Assembly: GCA_905193145.1 (NCBI GenBank)
Contig: CAJJNP010000054.1
Coordinates: forward strand, 1-17,662
Source: an uncultured Odoribacter sp.
GTDB lineage: Bacteria > Bacteroidota > Bacteroidia > Bacteroidales > Marinifilaceae
Length of the DNA stretch: 17,662 nt
Reading direction: 5' to 3'
A model generated the notes under the pieces. The model was given only the letters and a program-made list of their open reading frames with translations. It had not been told where the DNA came from and did not search any database. This document shows, piece by piece, positions 17,502 to 17,662 of the stretch (position 1 is the first letter of the stretch; the number at the start of each line of letters is the position of its first letter). The translations under genes and the position numbers were made by a program.

Positions 17502-17509
17502 CAAATTTA
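17502..17509 (-). promoter_or_regulatory. Candidate -7 box of the Cys-rich protein/radical SAM unit
   Basis: TAAATTTG on the minus strand fits TAnnTTTG exactly and lies 43 bp before the ATG at 17459. No good -33 element is seen at the usual spacing, so the call rests on the octamer alone. Confidence 0.4.
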
Positions 17510-17586
17510 AGAAAAAAAAATCGTAAACCTCAGATGAAAAATATAGTTTTTCTACTATACCCGCCATTCTGCCGACAAACACCTTC

Positions 17587-17661
17587 TCATGTCCCACATT
17601 TCTCTATCTCCATTGGAGACACCACAGGATTTCCATTTACCAAGACAACTAGGGTTTTGAG
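17587..17661 (-). other. Possible 3' end of an upstream minus-strand ORF (uncertain)
   Basis: One minus-strand frame is open from the window edge to a TGA at 17589-17587, reading LKTLVVLVNGNPVVSP and a few more residues (24 codons). Its hydrophobic-then-polar look is protein-like, but other frames here are also open for similar lengths, so this may be intergenic. The rest of 17460-17662 holds only the candidate promoter. Confidence 0.15.
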
Positions 17662-17662
17662 C

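Overview
The window looks like chromosomal DNA from a member of the Bacteroidota, most likely a gut-type Bacteroidales. The evidence is a GldE-family CNNM/CBS protein directly after ssb, a Bacteroidota-type HU protein whose arm tip reads RNI instead of RNP, and upstream boxes matching the phylum's TAnnTTTG -7 element. A long outer-membrane barrel protein and a CarboxypepD_reg-like protein with a Cys-rich N-terminus fit the same origin. There are no tRNAs, rRNAs, insertion sequences, CRISPR arrays or phage genes, so this is mostly core genome. The surprises are in protein architecture and gene ends.

Layout. 1-324 (minus): HU, followed 14 bp later by the first seven codons of a small basic protein behind a strong Shine-Dalgarno sequence. 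524-2426 (plus): ssb, a 91-bp inverted-repeat region, then gldE. 2427-3989 (minus): a secreted PafA-type alkaline phosphatase superfamily protein that has lost nearly all its metal ligands. 4175-5293 (plus): a divergent TetR-like regulator and an Lrp/AsnC regulator in one unit, closed by a palindromic terminator that also covers the end of clpC. 5320-10331 (minus): a ligA-clpC operon. The NAD+-dependent ligase is about 157 residues too long because its HhH module appears three times. 10448-13405 (plus): an exported protein with an HExxH gluzincin motif and a large probable beta-barrel region. 13408-15669 (minus): a CPA2 cation:proton antiporter with a C-terminal USP-like part. 15780-17459 (minus): a two-gene unit of a membrane-anchored, four-cysteine-motif CarboxypepD_reg-like protein followed by a small PFL-activase-like radical SAM enzyme. 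17460-17662: probable promoter and an unresolved edge.

How the genes relate. HU, SSB and LigA are DNA maintenance functions, and ClpC is protein quality control co-transcribed with LigA. The two convergent pairs have essentially no spacer: gldE and the pseudo-phosphatase abut exactly, while the HExxH protein and the antiporter are 2 bp apart. The most promising candidates for undescribed biology are the triplicated-HhH ligase, the dead PafA-like protein, and the radical SAM/Cys-rich protein pair, which has no glycyl-radical enzyme beside it. All functional assignments come from reading motifs; no database search was run.
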